Of a DNA stretch of 64,000 nucleotides, positions 55,358 through 64,000 are shown piece by piece (within the stretch, counting starts at the first letter, position 1; every line of letters starts with the position of its first letter). The notes under the pieces were generated by a model. The model had not been told where the DNA came from and searched no databases. It worked only from the letters and a program-made list of their open reading frames with translations. The DNA comes from Patiriisocius marinus (GTDB lineage Bacteria; Bacteroidota; Bacteroidia; Flavobacteriales; Flavobacteriaceae), in assembly GCF_008974325.1 (NCBI RefSeq), contig NZ_BKCG01000011.1, forward strand, positions 23,735 through 87,734, written 5' to 3'. A program made the translations under genes and the position numbers.

Positions 55358-56758
55358 TTACTTATTAATTAAACCAAGCAACTTAGATTCGAAATTTTGA
55401 TTAAAAATGTAAGAGTTTCCTTCAAGGATGACCCCTTTTTTATCAAGTATGATTGCTTTGTTTAAAGTGTTTATTAATAAATCGGAAGTAGCCTTTTTAG
55501 CATTGTCAAATTGGTATTCATTTTTATGGTTATAGCCAGAATTTGTGACAATTTTTTTCCAAGTTTTAAAATTATTGTCTGTGTTAATTCCTATAAATTG
55601 ATATTCAGGAAATTTGCTTTTAAGTTCGGCTACACGAGAGTGTATTAATTTAACGTGTTTAATATTATTGCTTGACCAAAAGTAAAGTACTGTAAGTTGT
55701 GTAGTGATGTCAGATAATAAAATAGATTCATTGTCTACATTGACTAACATTAAATCTGGGGCTTTGTTTCCAGCGTTTATTTTTGAAGTTCTTTCTGCGT
55801 ATTCCTTAATTCTTTTTTGATCTTCGGTTTTAAGATCGAGTGTGTTGAAAAGTTCGATCATTTTGGTTTCATCTTCTATTTCATCTGCATTTATCAGATA
55901 ACGTCTAACGGTAGATGAGAGAATTTGATTTTTTAATTCTTCATTTTTAATGACTGAATCGATAAGCTTTAGTTTTGTTTTGTTATGGACAAAGCTATTA
56001 CGGTCGAAAGAGGCTTCTTTTTTGTAAATGTCAAAAGCGACATTGTCAAAGTATCTATTTAGGAAGCTAAAATATGCGTAGTAATTTTTAAAAGCTGTTG
56101 CATCACAGTTTATCTTAGATCGATAATCGTAAAAGTCTTTCGGATAGTTTTGCTCAGCTTCATCATAATTAAAGTTATGATTTGTAGTGTATAATTCTTT
56201 TTGAGAATAATAATTATAATCAATATTAGCTTTAGCAATTGTCCAAAACCCATCACTAGATTTGGAGCTTTTGTAAAAGCGGTTAAGTTTTTTATTATTT
56301 ACGGCTTGATGGTTTTTGATTAGTTTTTCAAATTCTGCAGGCTCTAATTTGTATTCTTCTGGAAGATTGGTGTTGAAAGTTTCGTTTTTCAGAAACTGAT
56401 CTATCAAAAAGTTATTCTTTTCAGCACCTTTTCCGCTAAATGCTAATGACTCGTCAAACTCAAGGGTATTGACTCTAAAAACAATGCTATCGCCAGGATT
56501 TAAATAAATGTATTGTAGTTCTCCGTGTCTAATTCTAAAAAGGCCTTCTTCTTTTTGATTAAATGAATGAGTGAAGAAACCACGTTCATCTAAATAAATA
56601 GTGTCGCTTATATTACCAGTATGCTCAAGAAGAACATATTTACTTTTTGGGTTTACAATCTGTCCACTTAACACAGTAACATTCCCTTTGTTTTCTGTTT
56701 TTTCACAGGAAACTAAGAAGGTGATTGAAATAAATAGGAGGAGTAATTTTTTAGTCAA
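55358..56758 (-). CDS. Thioredoxin-fold (TlpA/AhpC-like) lipoprotein lacking the CxxC
   Basis: A 466-residue lipoprotein, signal ending LVSC (C18). After an N-terminal beta domain (about 28-115, with the DUF4369-type pattern YVLLEHTGNISDTIYLDERG) and a helical middle, the C terminus (about 330-466) has a TlpA-like fold, with VLYFWSSNNIKHVKLIH where the usual WASWCxxC should be. Both active cysteines are absent and the usual cis-proline is replaced (NKAIIL). The only other cysteine is in the helical middle. It therefore cannot act as a thiol reductase. It is transcribed alone, convergent with the transaldolase gene. Confidence 0.82.
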   Translation of the reverse strand: MTKKLLLLFISITFLVSCEKTENKGNVTVLSGQIVNPKSKYVLLEHTGNISDTIYLDERGFFTHSFNQKEEGLFRIRHGELQYIYLNPGDSIVFRVNTLEFDESLAFSGKGAEKNNFLIDQFLKNETFNTNLPEEYKLEPAEFEKLIKNHQAVNNKKLNRFYKSSKSSDGFWTIAKANIDYNYYSQKELYTTNHNFNYDEAEQNYPKDFYDYRSKINCDATAFKNYYAYFSFLNRYFDNVAFDIYKKEASFDRNSFVHNKTKLKLIDSVIKNEELKNQILSSTVRRYLINADEIEDETKMIELFNTLDLKTEDQKRIKEYAERTSKINAGNKAPDLMLVNVDNESILLSDITTQLTVLYFWSSNNIKHVKLIHSRVAELKSKFPEYQFIGINTDNNFKTWKKIVTNSGYNHKNEYQFDNAKKATSDLLINTLNKAIILDKKGVILEGNSYIFNQNFESKLLGLINK

Positions 56759-56873
56759 ATTCTATGGGGCTTTGTAACGTCAAAAATAGGGCACTTGAAA
56801 AGTAGATTTTGTTAAGCCTTCGTTAAAACAAATTTTAAAAACGTTAATGTTTCATACATACGTCGAATATAGC

Positions 56874-56881
56874 TATTTTTG
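56874..56881 (+). promoter_or_regulatory. Bacteroidota -7 box (TATTTTTG) for the ABC-F gene
   Basis: Exact TAnnTTTG match 28 bases before the ATG at 56910. It lies inside the upstream extension of the reading frame and so supports the shorter start. Confidence 0.6.
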
Positions 56882-56909
56882 CAGAAATTTTAAACACTTA
56901 AAAGTAGCT

Positions 56910-58538
56910 ATGCTTTCAGTTTCAAATCTATCAGTACAATTTGGTAAAAGAATTCTCTTTGATGAGGTAAATACGCAATTCGTTTCGGGGAATTGTTATG
57001 GTATTATTGGTGCAAACGGTGCCGGTAAATCAACTTTTTTAAAGATTATTGCAGGAAAAATGGACCCAACTTCTGGTCACGTTCATTTAGAGGCGGGTAA
57101 ACGTATGTCAGTTTTAGAACAGAATCATAACGCTTATGACGAATATCCAGTTTTAGAAACAGTAGTTCGTGGAAATAAAGATTTGTTCTCAATAAAATCT
57201 CAAATAGATGCACTGTATGCAGATTATACAGATGAGAATGCTGAAAAAATAGGTGAACTACAAGTCGTTTTTGAAGAAATGGATGGGTGGAATGCAGACA
57301 GTAATGCTGCTGCAATGCTATCTAATTTAGGTATTGAAGAGAGTTTGCATCATACACCTATGTCGGAAATTGACGGTAAATTAAAAGTACGTGTGTTGCT
57401 AGCTCAAGCTTTATTTGGAAATCCTGATGTGTTGATTATGGATGAGCCTACAAACGACTTGGATTATGAAACAATCTCGTGGCTTGAAAACTTTTTAGCT
57501 AACTATGATGCTTGTGTAATTGTGGTATCTCACGATAGACACTTTTTAGATGCAGTATGTACGCATATTAGTGATATTGACTTTGGGAAAATAAATCATT
57601 TTAGTGGGAATTATACTTTCTGGTATGAGAGTAGCCAATTGGCAGCACGACAAAGAGCTCAACAAAATAAAAAAGCGGAAGACAAAAAGAAAGAATTAGA
57701 AGAATTTATTCGTCGTTTTTCTGCTAATGTTGCCAAATCTAAGCAAGCTACAAGTAGAAAGAAAATGATCGATAAGCTTGATGTATCAAGTATTAAGCCA
57801 TCGAGTCGTCGTTATCCTGCAATTATATTTGAGCGCGAGCGTGAAGCTGGAGACCAAATTTTAAATGTGGAGAACCTTTCAGCATCTATTGAAGGAGAAG
57901 TGTTGTTTAAAAACATCAATTTAAATTTAGCAAAAGGCGATAAAGTAGTTGTTTTTTCAAGAGATTCTAGAGCTACAAGCGCTTTTTACGAGATTGTAAA
58001 TGGGAATATGGAAGCTGATAGTGGAGAGTTTCAATGGGGTGTTACAACTAACCAAAGTTACTTGCCATTAGACAATCATCATTTTTTTGAAAGTGATATG
58101 AATCTTGTAGATTGGTTACGCCAGTGGGCAAAAACAGAAGAAGAAAGAGAAGAGGTTCATATTAGGGGATTTCTTGGAAAGATGATTTTTAGTGGAGAAG
58201 AAGCACTTAAAAAATGTAATGTACTTTCTGGAGGAGAAAAAGTGCGTTGTATGTTAAGCCGTATGATGATGATGAGAGCTAACGTTTTAATGCTTGATGA
58301 GCCTACAAATCACTTGGATCTAGAATCAATTACAGCATTTAATAATTCACTAAAAAACTTTAAAGGAACTGTAATGTTTACAACTCACGATCACGAGTTT
58401 GCTCAAACAGTTAGTAACAGAGTAGTAGAATTAACTCCTAGTGGAATTATTGATCGTTATATGAGTTTCGATGAATATATGAGTGATCCTAAAATTAAGG
58501 AACAGCGTTCAAAAATGTACAACGTGGCAGTAAGCTAA
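56910..58538 (+). CDS. ABC-F family ATPase, YbiT-type ribosome-associated protein
   Basis: A 542-residue soluble protein with two ABC ATPase domains and no membrane segment. NBD1 (about 1-240) has Walker A GANGAGKST and Walker B LIMDEPTNDLD but a degenerate signature, IDGKLKVRVLL, as in YbiT. The linker (about 245-310) is charged and helical. NBD2 has canonical LSGGEKVR and MLDEPTNHLD, while its Walker A is degenerate (SRDSRAT). ABC-F proteins bind the ribosomal E site and affect translation. The ATG at 56910 gives the usual start MLSVSNLSVQFG; a longer frame from 56847 contains the promoter box. Confidence 0.92.
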   Translation: MLSVSNLSVQFGKRILFDEVNTQFVSGNCYGIIGANGAGKSTFLKIIAGKMDPTSGHVHLEAGKRMSVLEQNHNAYDEYPVLETVVRGNKDLFSIKSQIDALYADYTDENAEKIGELQVVFEEMDGWNADSNAAAMLSNLGIEESLHHTPMSEIDGKLKVRVLLAQALFGNPDVLIMDEPTNDLDYETISWLENFLANYDACVIVVSHDRHFLDAVCTHISDIDFGKINHFSGNYTFWYESSQLAARQRAQQNKKAEDKKKELEEFIRRFSANVAKSKQATSRKKMIDKLDVSSIKPSSRRYPAIIFEREREAGDQILNVENLSASIEGEVLFKNINLNLAKGDKVVVFSRDSRATSAFYEIVNGNMEADSGEFQWGVTTNQSYLPLDNHHFFESDMNLVDWLRQWAKTEEEREEVHIRGFLGKMIFSGEEALKKCNVLSGGEKVRCMLSRMMMMRANVLMLDEPTNHLDLESITAFNNSLKNFKGTVMFTTHDHEFAQTVSNRVVELTPSGIIDRYMSFDEYMSDPKIKEQRSKMYNVAVS

Positions 58539-58557
58539 CAATCTAATATATTTAAAT

Positions 58558-58594
58558 AAAAAGCCCCAACTTGTTTGTAGTTGGGGCTTTTTTT
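58558..58594 (+). terminator. Rho-independent terminator after the ABC-F gene
   Basis: AAAAGCCCCAACT pairs with AGTTGGGGCTTTT around a seven-base loop with a long T run. The end of the convergent DUF2007 gene abuts the T run, so the hairpin probably serves both. Confidence 0.92.
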
Positions 58595-58838
58595 ATTCAA
58601 CTTCATCAACTTCTTTGAGGTAGGCGTCAATAATATCTTTAGAAGCCTCAAGTTCCTCTTGTCTAATAAACAGTCTTACTTGGTTAGGAATTCCCATTGC
58701 AAAACCTCCTGTTATTCCACTTTGATGATCGTCCTTAATAATGGGTTGAATGTTCACTTCGTTTAATCTTGCAATAAGCCCATTAGCAATCATAGCAGGG
58801 CCTGTGTATATTCTTGTAGTCTTTTTTGTGTTGTCCAT
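58593..58838 (-). CDS. DUF2007 family small protein
   Basis: An 81-residue cytoplasmic protein of the DUF2007 (putative signal-transducing) family. The pattern is visible as RIYTGPAMIANGLIARLNEVNI followed by a VRLFIRQEELEASKDIIDAYL segment, in the usual two beta-alpha-beta arrangement of about 80 residues. Function unknown; related proteins have been linked to PII-like folds, but this is not established. It is transcribed alone and ends at the shared terminator. Confidence 0.83.
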   Translation of the reverse strand: MDNTKKTTRIYTGPAMIANGLIARLNEVNIQPIIKDDHQSGITGGFAMGIPNQVRLFIRQEELEASKDIIDAYLKEVDEVE

Positions 58839-59002
58839 AGTAAGTATTTTCGCGCTGTATTAATTAGCTGTTTTTAGTAAAGATACTTAGAAAAATATAT
58901 TCATAAATCAACATTAATATGGTTGTAGTAAACTAATGATTCAAAAACTACGTTGTGGTACATAGTTTGTATTTGTACATTTACATGAATAATAAAAACA
59001 TT

Positions 59003-59581
59003 ATGTCTTTAAAAAACTTACTTTCAGTAGCGCTATTCTTATTTGTTTTGAATGTTTCGGCTCAAAAATATACTAATGTTGAAGCAGTAAATACCTCAAA
59101 AAGTTTTGAGGGTGAATCCTTCTCGTCAACCAAAACATTCACACAAAATGTAAATAGTAGTGATTCTTTTTCAGTACTTTCTGAAATATTAGAGAATGAA
59201 CAATTGCGAAATGTTATTGAAAGTGAGGAAATGGTAACAATTTTTGCGCCATTAGATACTAGTTTTTCTAAGTTGTCTGATGATGAAAACGAAGCTTTTA
59301 TGCTTGATACAGATTTACAGTCTCAGTTTTTAAAAATGCATACAGTACCAGGGAGAATGGATTTAGCTAGCCTTAAAAAAGCAATTGAGCAAAATAACGG
59401 AAGAGCACAGTTAAAAACATTAGCAGGAACTAAATTAACTGCGATAGCGAATAAAAGAGGAGAGGTCTTTATAAATGATCAATACGGAAATAAAGCACAA
59501 ATACTTGAAACTAATTTTTATCATAAAAATGGTTTCTTTCATATAATTGATGGAGTTGCTGCACCTACTAAAAAAGAATAA
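59003..59581 (+). CDS. Secreted fasciclin-domain protein
   Basis: A 192-residue exported protein. The signal peptide (MSLKNLLSVALFLFVLNVSA, 1-20) precedes Q21, and the rest is one fasciclin (FAS1) domain (about 45-190), with TIFAPLDTSFSKLSD and the H-box-like MHTVPGRM, and the closing HKNGFFHIIDGV. Such domains mediate adhesion. The ATG at 59003 gives the cleanest signal peptide and follows an A-rich tract; an ATG at 58985 adds six residues, and a GTG at 58955 is unlikely. A terminator follows. Confidence 0.85.
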   Translation: MSLKNLLSVALFLFVLNVSAQKYTNVEAVNTSKSFEGESFSSTKTFTQNVNSSDSFSVLSEILENEQLRNVIESEEMVTIFAPLDTSFSKLSDDENEAFMLDTDLQSQFLKMHTVPGRMDLASLKKAIEQNNGRAQLKTLAGTKLTAIANKRGEVFINDQYGNKAQILETNFYHKNGFFHIIDGVAAPTKKE

Positions 59582-59610
59582 TTTTATTTTAAATTTTTTT
59601 GATAAAATTA

Positions 59611-59647
59611 AAAACACTCTTGTTTTATGAAACAGGGGTGTTTTTTC
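59611..59647 (+). terminator. Terminator after the fasciclin gene
   Basis: AACACTCTTGTTT pairs with AAACAGGGGTGTT (two wobble pairs) around a four-base loop, followed by T residues. Confidence 0.8.
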
Positions 59648-59715
59648 GTTTAATACTAGCTTTATGAAATTGAACTAACCAATTATTTTGTAATTTGTAA
59701 TTAAAATCTCTCCAT

Positions 59716-62700
59716 ATGAAAAGATGTTACTTTTATTTGCTTTTTAGTTTATTATCATTTATTTCTTTTTCACAAACAGGAGTTCCTATAACACTTTTTG
59801 AACAATTTAATGGGCAATTAGACTTTACAGCTTTTGGTAATACGCTAAATCCATTTGGGAATAATGAAGGTCAAGGTTTTTTTAATATCCTAGACGAAAG
59901 TAGTGCAAATTTAAATTTATCTCCAGGACAAACCTTGGTGCGAGCTTATCTATATTGGGGAGGAGCAGGACCTAATGAAGACTTTTCTGTTAAGTTAAAT
60001 GGAGTAAATGTGGATGCTACTAGAACTTTCGATGCTTTTGTGGCGCCAGGATACCCAATAGCTTTTGGAGGTTTTGCTGATGTCACTAATATTATTCAAA
60101 CATTTGGAAACGGAACCTATACCTTTTCTGATTTAGATTTAGGCCTTCCTGAAAATAATGGGGAAGTTACAAAATTTGGGGGTTGGTCTGTTCTTGTGGT
60201 TTATCAAGATTTAAGTTTAACACAGAATCAGGTTTCGATTTTTGATGGATTTGATATTTTAGATTTTGATATACCAAATATCAATATAACATTAAATAAT
60301 ATTAATCTTGGTAGTACAGATTCAGCCAAAATTGGCTTTTTATCTTGGGAAGGCGATAAAAGTAATAACGTTCAGACTTCAGAAATAATAAGAGTTAATA
60401 ATTTTGAATTAATTAATACTCTAAATCCAATCGGTAATGCTTTCAATGGAACTAATACATTCGATGGTAATAATCAGCTTTATAATATGGATCTTGATTT
60501 CTTTTCTATTGATGCATTTGTTTCTCCAGGTGATACTTCAATTGATATTCAAATGTCTACGGAATTCGATGGATTATTTGTCAATAATATTGTGACTGTT
60601 GTTAATTCTGAATTACCCGACGCAACAATCATCATAGACAACATCGGCGTACTCTGTGACAACAATGACATTGATGTAAATTTTACGGTGTTTAACCTTG
60701 ATAGTACCGCGGAGTTACCAATAGCTACCCCTATTGCTTTTTATGCAGATGGAGTATTAGTTGGCCAGACTGTTACGGCAGGAATAATTCCTATTGGAGG
60801 ATCAGAAAGTGGTACGATAACTTTAAATTTTCCTCCTGGAAGTGTACCTACTGCTTTTACATTAACAGCTATTGTGGATGATGATGGAACGGGTACCAAT
60901 ACAGGTATAGTTAATGAAAATACTGAAGATAATAATTCCTTTGATTTAGTTGTAGAATTAGCTGAGCAAGCATTAGACATTGGTCCAGATGTATCGGTTT
61001 GTGCTAATGAGATGGTTACCTTAGGACAGGATTTAGGAGGCAATTTCACCTATCAGTGGTTTTTGAATGGAGTAGCAATCATAGGTGAAACATCTCCATT
61101 TTATAACCCAACAGTTTCCGGAACTTATAGATTGGATGCCTCCCAATTTGTTTGTTTTGTAACAGGTGAAGTAGAAGTTACTTTTCAATCACTACCTCCC
61201 GCTATTATTCCTTCTAAATATAGCCTTTGTGACGAAGTTCCAAATGATGGTTTCACAACTTTTGATTTGACAACAAAAGATGCTGAGATCACCGGTGGCG
61301 ATACAGATTTTTCTGTAACATATTTCACAACTCTTACAGGGGCTCAAGCAGGAGCTTTTCCAATAACTCCATCAACAGCCTTTGTAAATACAGCAATCGG
61401 TTTCCAAATAATCTATGCGAGAGTAGATAATATCAACACGATGGACTGTTTTAACATCGTCCCACTAGAACTACAAGTAAACGACAGCCCTGCGATCACA
61501 GATCCAATCAGCGATTATTTTTTATGTGATTTAGACGGCGACGGATTAGAGACCTTTGATTTAACAAGTAAGAATGCTGAAATTTTAAACACGTTAGTAG
61601 ATGTTACCTTAACTTATCACGAGAGCCAAGCCGATGCAGCAGCAGGACTAGCGCCAATTACGCCAGATAATGCCTATGTAAGTAGCAATGCTATAGTTTG
61701 GGTTAGAGCGGTAAACTATGAAGGCGGAGATATTACGGGAACACCATTATGTAGCACTGTAGCGAGTTTCAATTTAATACTAGGTCAAACACCTGTTTTC
61801 AATCCAATTCCAGAAATCACCGCCTGTGATGATGAGATTGCTGATGGTATTACAGAATTTGATTTAGACAGTAATACATTTACCATTACCAATGGAACTC
61901 CTGGACTTACGGTAAGTTATTACGAAACACAAGTAAATGCAGAAAACGCCTTTTTACCGTATCCATCAAATTACACGAACACTACCAATCCAGAAGATGT
62001 TTGGGTACGCGTAGAGAACAGTGCAACGGGATGCTATGGTGTCTTTATGAGTCAGTTAGTGGTAATACCACGTCCAACAATAGTAACTCCAGACGATTTG
62101 ATTTACTGTGATGAGGACAATGATGGCTTCGGAAGTTTTATTTTAACAGATGCAGATGAGCAAGTAGTAAGTGGAGACCCAGCGGGGAACTACCAAGTAA
62201 GCTACCACGTTACTTTAGCCGATGCTATAAATAATGTATTACCATTAGCCAGTCCATATGATAATGAAGTGCCATTTGATCAAATAATCTATATTCGATT
62301 AACCGATCTAGCAACAGGCTGTTACAATACAACAACCGTTCATTTATTAGTAGAAGAAAGCCCACAGATTATGGATCCGGACGATCTAGTGATTTGTGAC
62401 GATGATGGCGATGGAATGGCAACATTTAATCTTACCGATGTAGAGCCACAAATGTTGATGGGTCTAACAGGTGGACCATACGTAGTGACCTATTTTACAG
62501 ATATGGCAATGACAGCGCCTATCGCAAACCCAACAGCATTTATCAATACGGTAAACCCACAAGATATTTACATTACAGTACGTGATGTCAACAATGACTG
62601 TGAAAGTGAAACAACAGTAACCTTACGTGTTGAAATCCCACCAGCACTAGTAGCACCAACGCCACTAGAGCTATGTGATGAGACAGACATACTAGGGCCA

Positions 62701-64000
62701 GATGATGGTGTAGAGATATTCGATTTAACAAGTAAGATTGCAGAAATCACAGCAGGAGATACCGGGATCCAGATCAGTTTCTTTGAAACCCTTGCAGATA
62801 TGCAAGCCAACACAGGAGCGATCAACCCAGCGAATGCTTACCAAAACATCACACCATCCGTACAGACAATTTACATACGCGCAGCCGATGTCAACAGTAG
62901 CTGTATTATCGATGATGGATCTATCACCCTAGACCTTATTGTCAATCCATTACCATCCCCCGTAACACCAACACCGTTAGAGGAATGTGATATTGATAAC
63001 GATGGTTTTACAGACTTTACTTTAACCGATAAGGATATTGAGATTATAGGTGGAGAGCCAGGTGTAGGTATTACCTACCACGAAACAGCACTAGATGCTG
63101 AGAATGGCACCTTTGCATTAACAAGTCCTTATAGTAACATTGTATCAGGTGGTCAGATTATTTACGCTAGAGCTACGTTTGTCGGCCCAGCGCCTGCACC
63201 TGCGACAGGGTGTTACCGAGTAGTTGAATTAGAATTAATAGTGAATCCAACCCCAGAAATTCCAGTAGACTTAGATGATATTCTAGCCTGTGACCCAGAG
63301 ATGGATGGCATAGAGATATTCGATTTAACAGAAAACGAAACAGTAATCTACGGAACCCAAGACCCTGCTGATTTTACTATTAGCTACTACACTAGTTTGT
63401 TAAATACTGAAGCAGGAACACCAGCGATTGCAACACCAACAATGTTTACTAATACGGTGAACCCACAAGAGATTTGGGTACGCTTAGAAGACGGAGATAC
63501 GCAGTGTTACAAGATTGCTAGTTTTATGATTGAAGCCGTTCCAGGGCCAGTGGTTATCCAGCCGGATCCATTTAATATGTGTGATGACCTAGGAGCGCCA
63601 AACGACGGAGTGACAACATTCGATTTAACAACACAAGACGATCTTATCACAGGAGCGGCACCAGGAGTTGGCGTTCAGTATTTTGAAACGCTAGTTGATG
63701 CAGAAGACAATGTCAATGCCATCAACCCAGCAACGGCTTATGAGAACACGTCAAACCCACAAGTGTTATTTGTACGTGTAACTGATGGAAACAGCTTATG
63801 TGCAGACACTACAGTGACATTAACGCTACGAGTACTTCCAAACCCAACACCAGAACAACCAGACCCAATAGCGCTCTGTGATATTGATGGTGATGGCGAA
63901 GAAATTTTCGATTTAACAATAAGAGCTGCACAGATATTAGATGGTGAGAATTATGGATTAGGTTACTATGAAACAGCAGCAGCTGCGGAGTTAGGAGATC
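59716..64000 (+). CDS. Giant secreted repeat protein (adhesin-like), cut by the right edge
   Basis: The visible 1,428 codons have no stop. The signal peptide (1-19) ends SFS before Q20. A beta-rich N-terminal domain (about 20-295, with LVRAYLYWGGAGP) is followed by a CARDB-like domain (300-415) and an Ig/PKD-like domain (about 419-490, with YQWFLNGV). From residue 505 there are nine complete repeats of 93-104 residues and part of a tenth, each starting C-D and running into DG-x-x-x-F-D-L-T. Many contain DxDxDG, a calcium-loop-like pattern. This layout is typical of flavobacterial T9SS type B cargo ending in a gliding-motility CTD, but that end is outside the window. Confidence 0.88.
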   Translation, partial: MKRCYFYLLFSLLSFISFSQTGVPITLFEQFNGQLDFTAFGNTLNPFGNNEGQGFFNILDESSANLNLSPGQTLVRAYLYWGGAGPNEDFSVKLNGVNVDATRTFDAFVAPGYPIAFGGFADVTNIIQTFGNGTYTFSDLDLGLPENNGEVTKFGGWSVLVVYQDLSLTQNQVSIFDGFDILDFDIPNINITLNNINLGSTDSAKIGFLSWEGDKSNNVQTSEIIRVNNFELINTLNPIGNAFNGTNTFDGNNQLYNMDLDFFSIDAFVSPGDTSIDIQMSTEFDGLFVNNIVTVVNSELPDATIIIDNIGVLCDNNDIDVNFTVFNLDSTAELPIATPIAFYADGVLVGQTVTAGIIPIGGSESGTITLNFPPGSVPTAFTLTAIVDDDGTGTNTGIVNENTEDNNSFDLVVELAEQALDIGPDVSVCANEMVTLGQDLGGNFTYQWFLNGVAIIGETSPFYNPTVSGTYRLDASQFVCFVTGEVEVTFQSLPPAIIPSKYSLCDEVPNDGFTTFDLTTKDAEITGGDTDFSVTYFTTLTGAQAGAFPITPSTAFVNTAIGFQIIYARVDNINTMDCFNIVPLELQVNDSPAITDPISDYFLCDLDGDGLETFDLTSKNAEILNTLVDVTLTYHESQADAAAGLAPITPDNAYVSSNAIVWVRAVNYEGGDITGTPLCSTVASFNLILGQTPVFNPIPEITACDDEIADGITEFDLDSNTFTITNGTPGLTVSYYETQVNAENAFLPYPSNYTNTTNPEDVWVRVENSATGCYGVFMSQLVVIPRPTIVTPDDLIYCDEDNDGFGSFILTDADEQVVSGDPAGNYQVSYHVTLADAINNVLPLASPYDNEVPFDQIIYIRLTDLATGCYNTTTVHLLVEESPQIMDPDDLVICDDDGDGMATFNLTDVEPQMLMGLTGGPYVVTYFTDMAMTAPIANPTAFINTVNPQDIYITVRDVNNDCESETTVTLRVEIPPALVAPTPLELCDETDILGPDDGVEIFDLTSKIAEITAGDTGIQISFFETLADMQANTGAINPANAYQNITPSVQTIYIRAADVNSSCIIDDGSITLDLIVNPLPSPVTPTPLEECDIDNDGFTDFTLTDKDIEIIGGEPGVGITYHETALDAENGTFALTSPYSNIVSGGQIIYARATFVGPAPAPATGCYRVVELELIVNPTPEIPVDLDDILACDPEMDGIEIFDLTENETVIYGTQDPADFTISYYTSLLNTEAGTPAIATPTMFTNTVNPQEIWVRLEDGDTQCYKIASFMIEAVPGPVVIQPDPFNMCDDLGAPNDGVTTFDLTTQDDLITGAAPGVGVQYFETLVDAEDNVNAINPATAYENTSNPQVLFVRVTDGNSLCADTTVTLTLRVLPNPTPEQPDPIALCDIDGDGEEIFDLTIRAAQILDGENYGLGYYETAAAAELGD
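61228..64000 (+). repeat. Tandem protein-coding repeats of 279-312 bp
   Basis: Repeat units begin with the Cys-Asp codons at 61228, 61525, 61825, 62107, 62395, 62674, 62986, 63289, 63580 and 63877. All spacings are multiples of three. Units vary in length and sequence, so they are diverged domain repeats, not recent perfect duplications. Confidence 0.88.

Noticed and set aside
56847..56909. Longer N terminus for the ABC-F protein
   Set aside because: The extension spans the promoter box and is absent from the family's usual start MLSVSNLS.
60741..62932. Short frames on both strands within the repeat region
   Set aside because: They are shadows of the giant repeat gene, whose plus-strand frame is unbroken from 59716 to the window end.

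Overview
The window is a stretch of core chromosome from a low-GC member of the Bacteroidota, almost certainly family Flavobacteriaceae. The evidence is the gene content and order (gene pairs such as ligA-dapA and the run bamD-rpoZ-coaBC-DUF4835-recN-fabI), many start regions preceded by the Bacteroidota promoter box TAnnTTTG, few Shine-Dalgarno sequences, a type IX secretion (T9SS) sorting domain, a bacillithiol-type redox protein, and several families found mainly in flavobacteria. I see no insertion sequence, prophage, CRISPR array, tRNA or rRNA. The only RNA gene is the small SRP RNA near 53.4 kb.

Layout. 1-7.4 kb: dnaA (cut by the left edge, minus strand), a divergent thioesterase, a minus-strand ribD/EamA/yigZ operon, then a plus-strand acetyltransferase/prmC/LOG operon and an aquaporin. 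7.4-21.9 kb: a long plus-strand run of housekeeping genes: ligA, a small conserved gene, dapA; bamD, rpoZ, coaBC, DUF4835, recN, fabI; a glycosyltransferase, a YbbR-like protein, coaE; and a histidine kinase with its OmpR-type regulator. 22-29.2 kb: a minus-strand run of seven genes (Gfo/Idh oxidoreductase, 3-hydroxyacyl-CoA dehydrogenase, DUF1015, the PLP-binding YggS protein, an exonuclease/GIY-YIG fusion, a voltage-gated potassium channel with a zinc ribbon, miaA). 29.3-37.7 kb: pcm, an outer-membrane DUF5686 protein, smpB, two lipoproteins, csbD, a 43-residue membrane peptide and clpB. 37.9-47.1 kb: a T9SS cargo protein, ytxJ, a lipoprotein, fahA, glyA, a DNA alkylation repair protein, an acetyltransferase and a cold-shock protein. 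47.3-64 kb: more surface-oriented, with a beta-helix lipoprotein, a YadA-head-like repeat protein, a membrane protein carrying a TonB-receptor-type N-terminal signature, a glutaminyl cyclase lipoprotein, SRP RNA, a short-chain dehydrogenase, a transaldolase, a thioredoxin-fold lipoprotein without its cysteines, a YbiT-type ABC-F protein, DUF2007, a fasciclin protein, and a giant repeat adhesin that runs off the right edge.

How it fits together. Most genes serve replication and repair (DnaA, LigA, RecN, the exonuclease fusion, AlkD-like), translation (PrmC, MiaA, SmpB, the ABC-F protein, SRP RNA) and cofactor or amino acid synthesis (RibD, CoaBC, CoaE, DapA, GlyA). A second theme is the cell surface. 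Six proteins with cleavable signal peptides all have glutamine predicted at position +1, and the window also encodes a glutaminyl cyclase able in principle to convert such ends to pyroglutamate. No defence system or clearly new multi-gene system is visible. The most interesting items are the giant DxDxDG repeat protein with a base-composition shift, the cysteine-less TlpA-like lipoprotein, the zinc-ribbon potassium channel, a repeated element upstream of clpB, a small overlapping ORF in the glyA leader, and several genes whose promoter box implies a nearly leaderless transcript.
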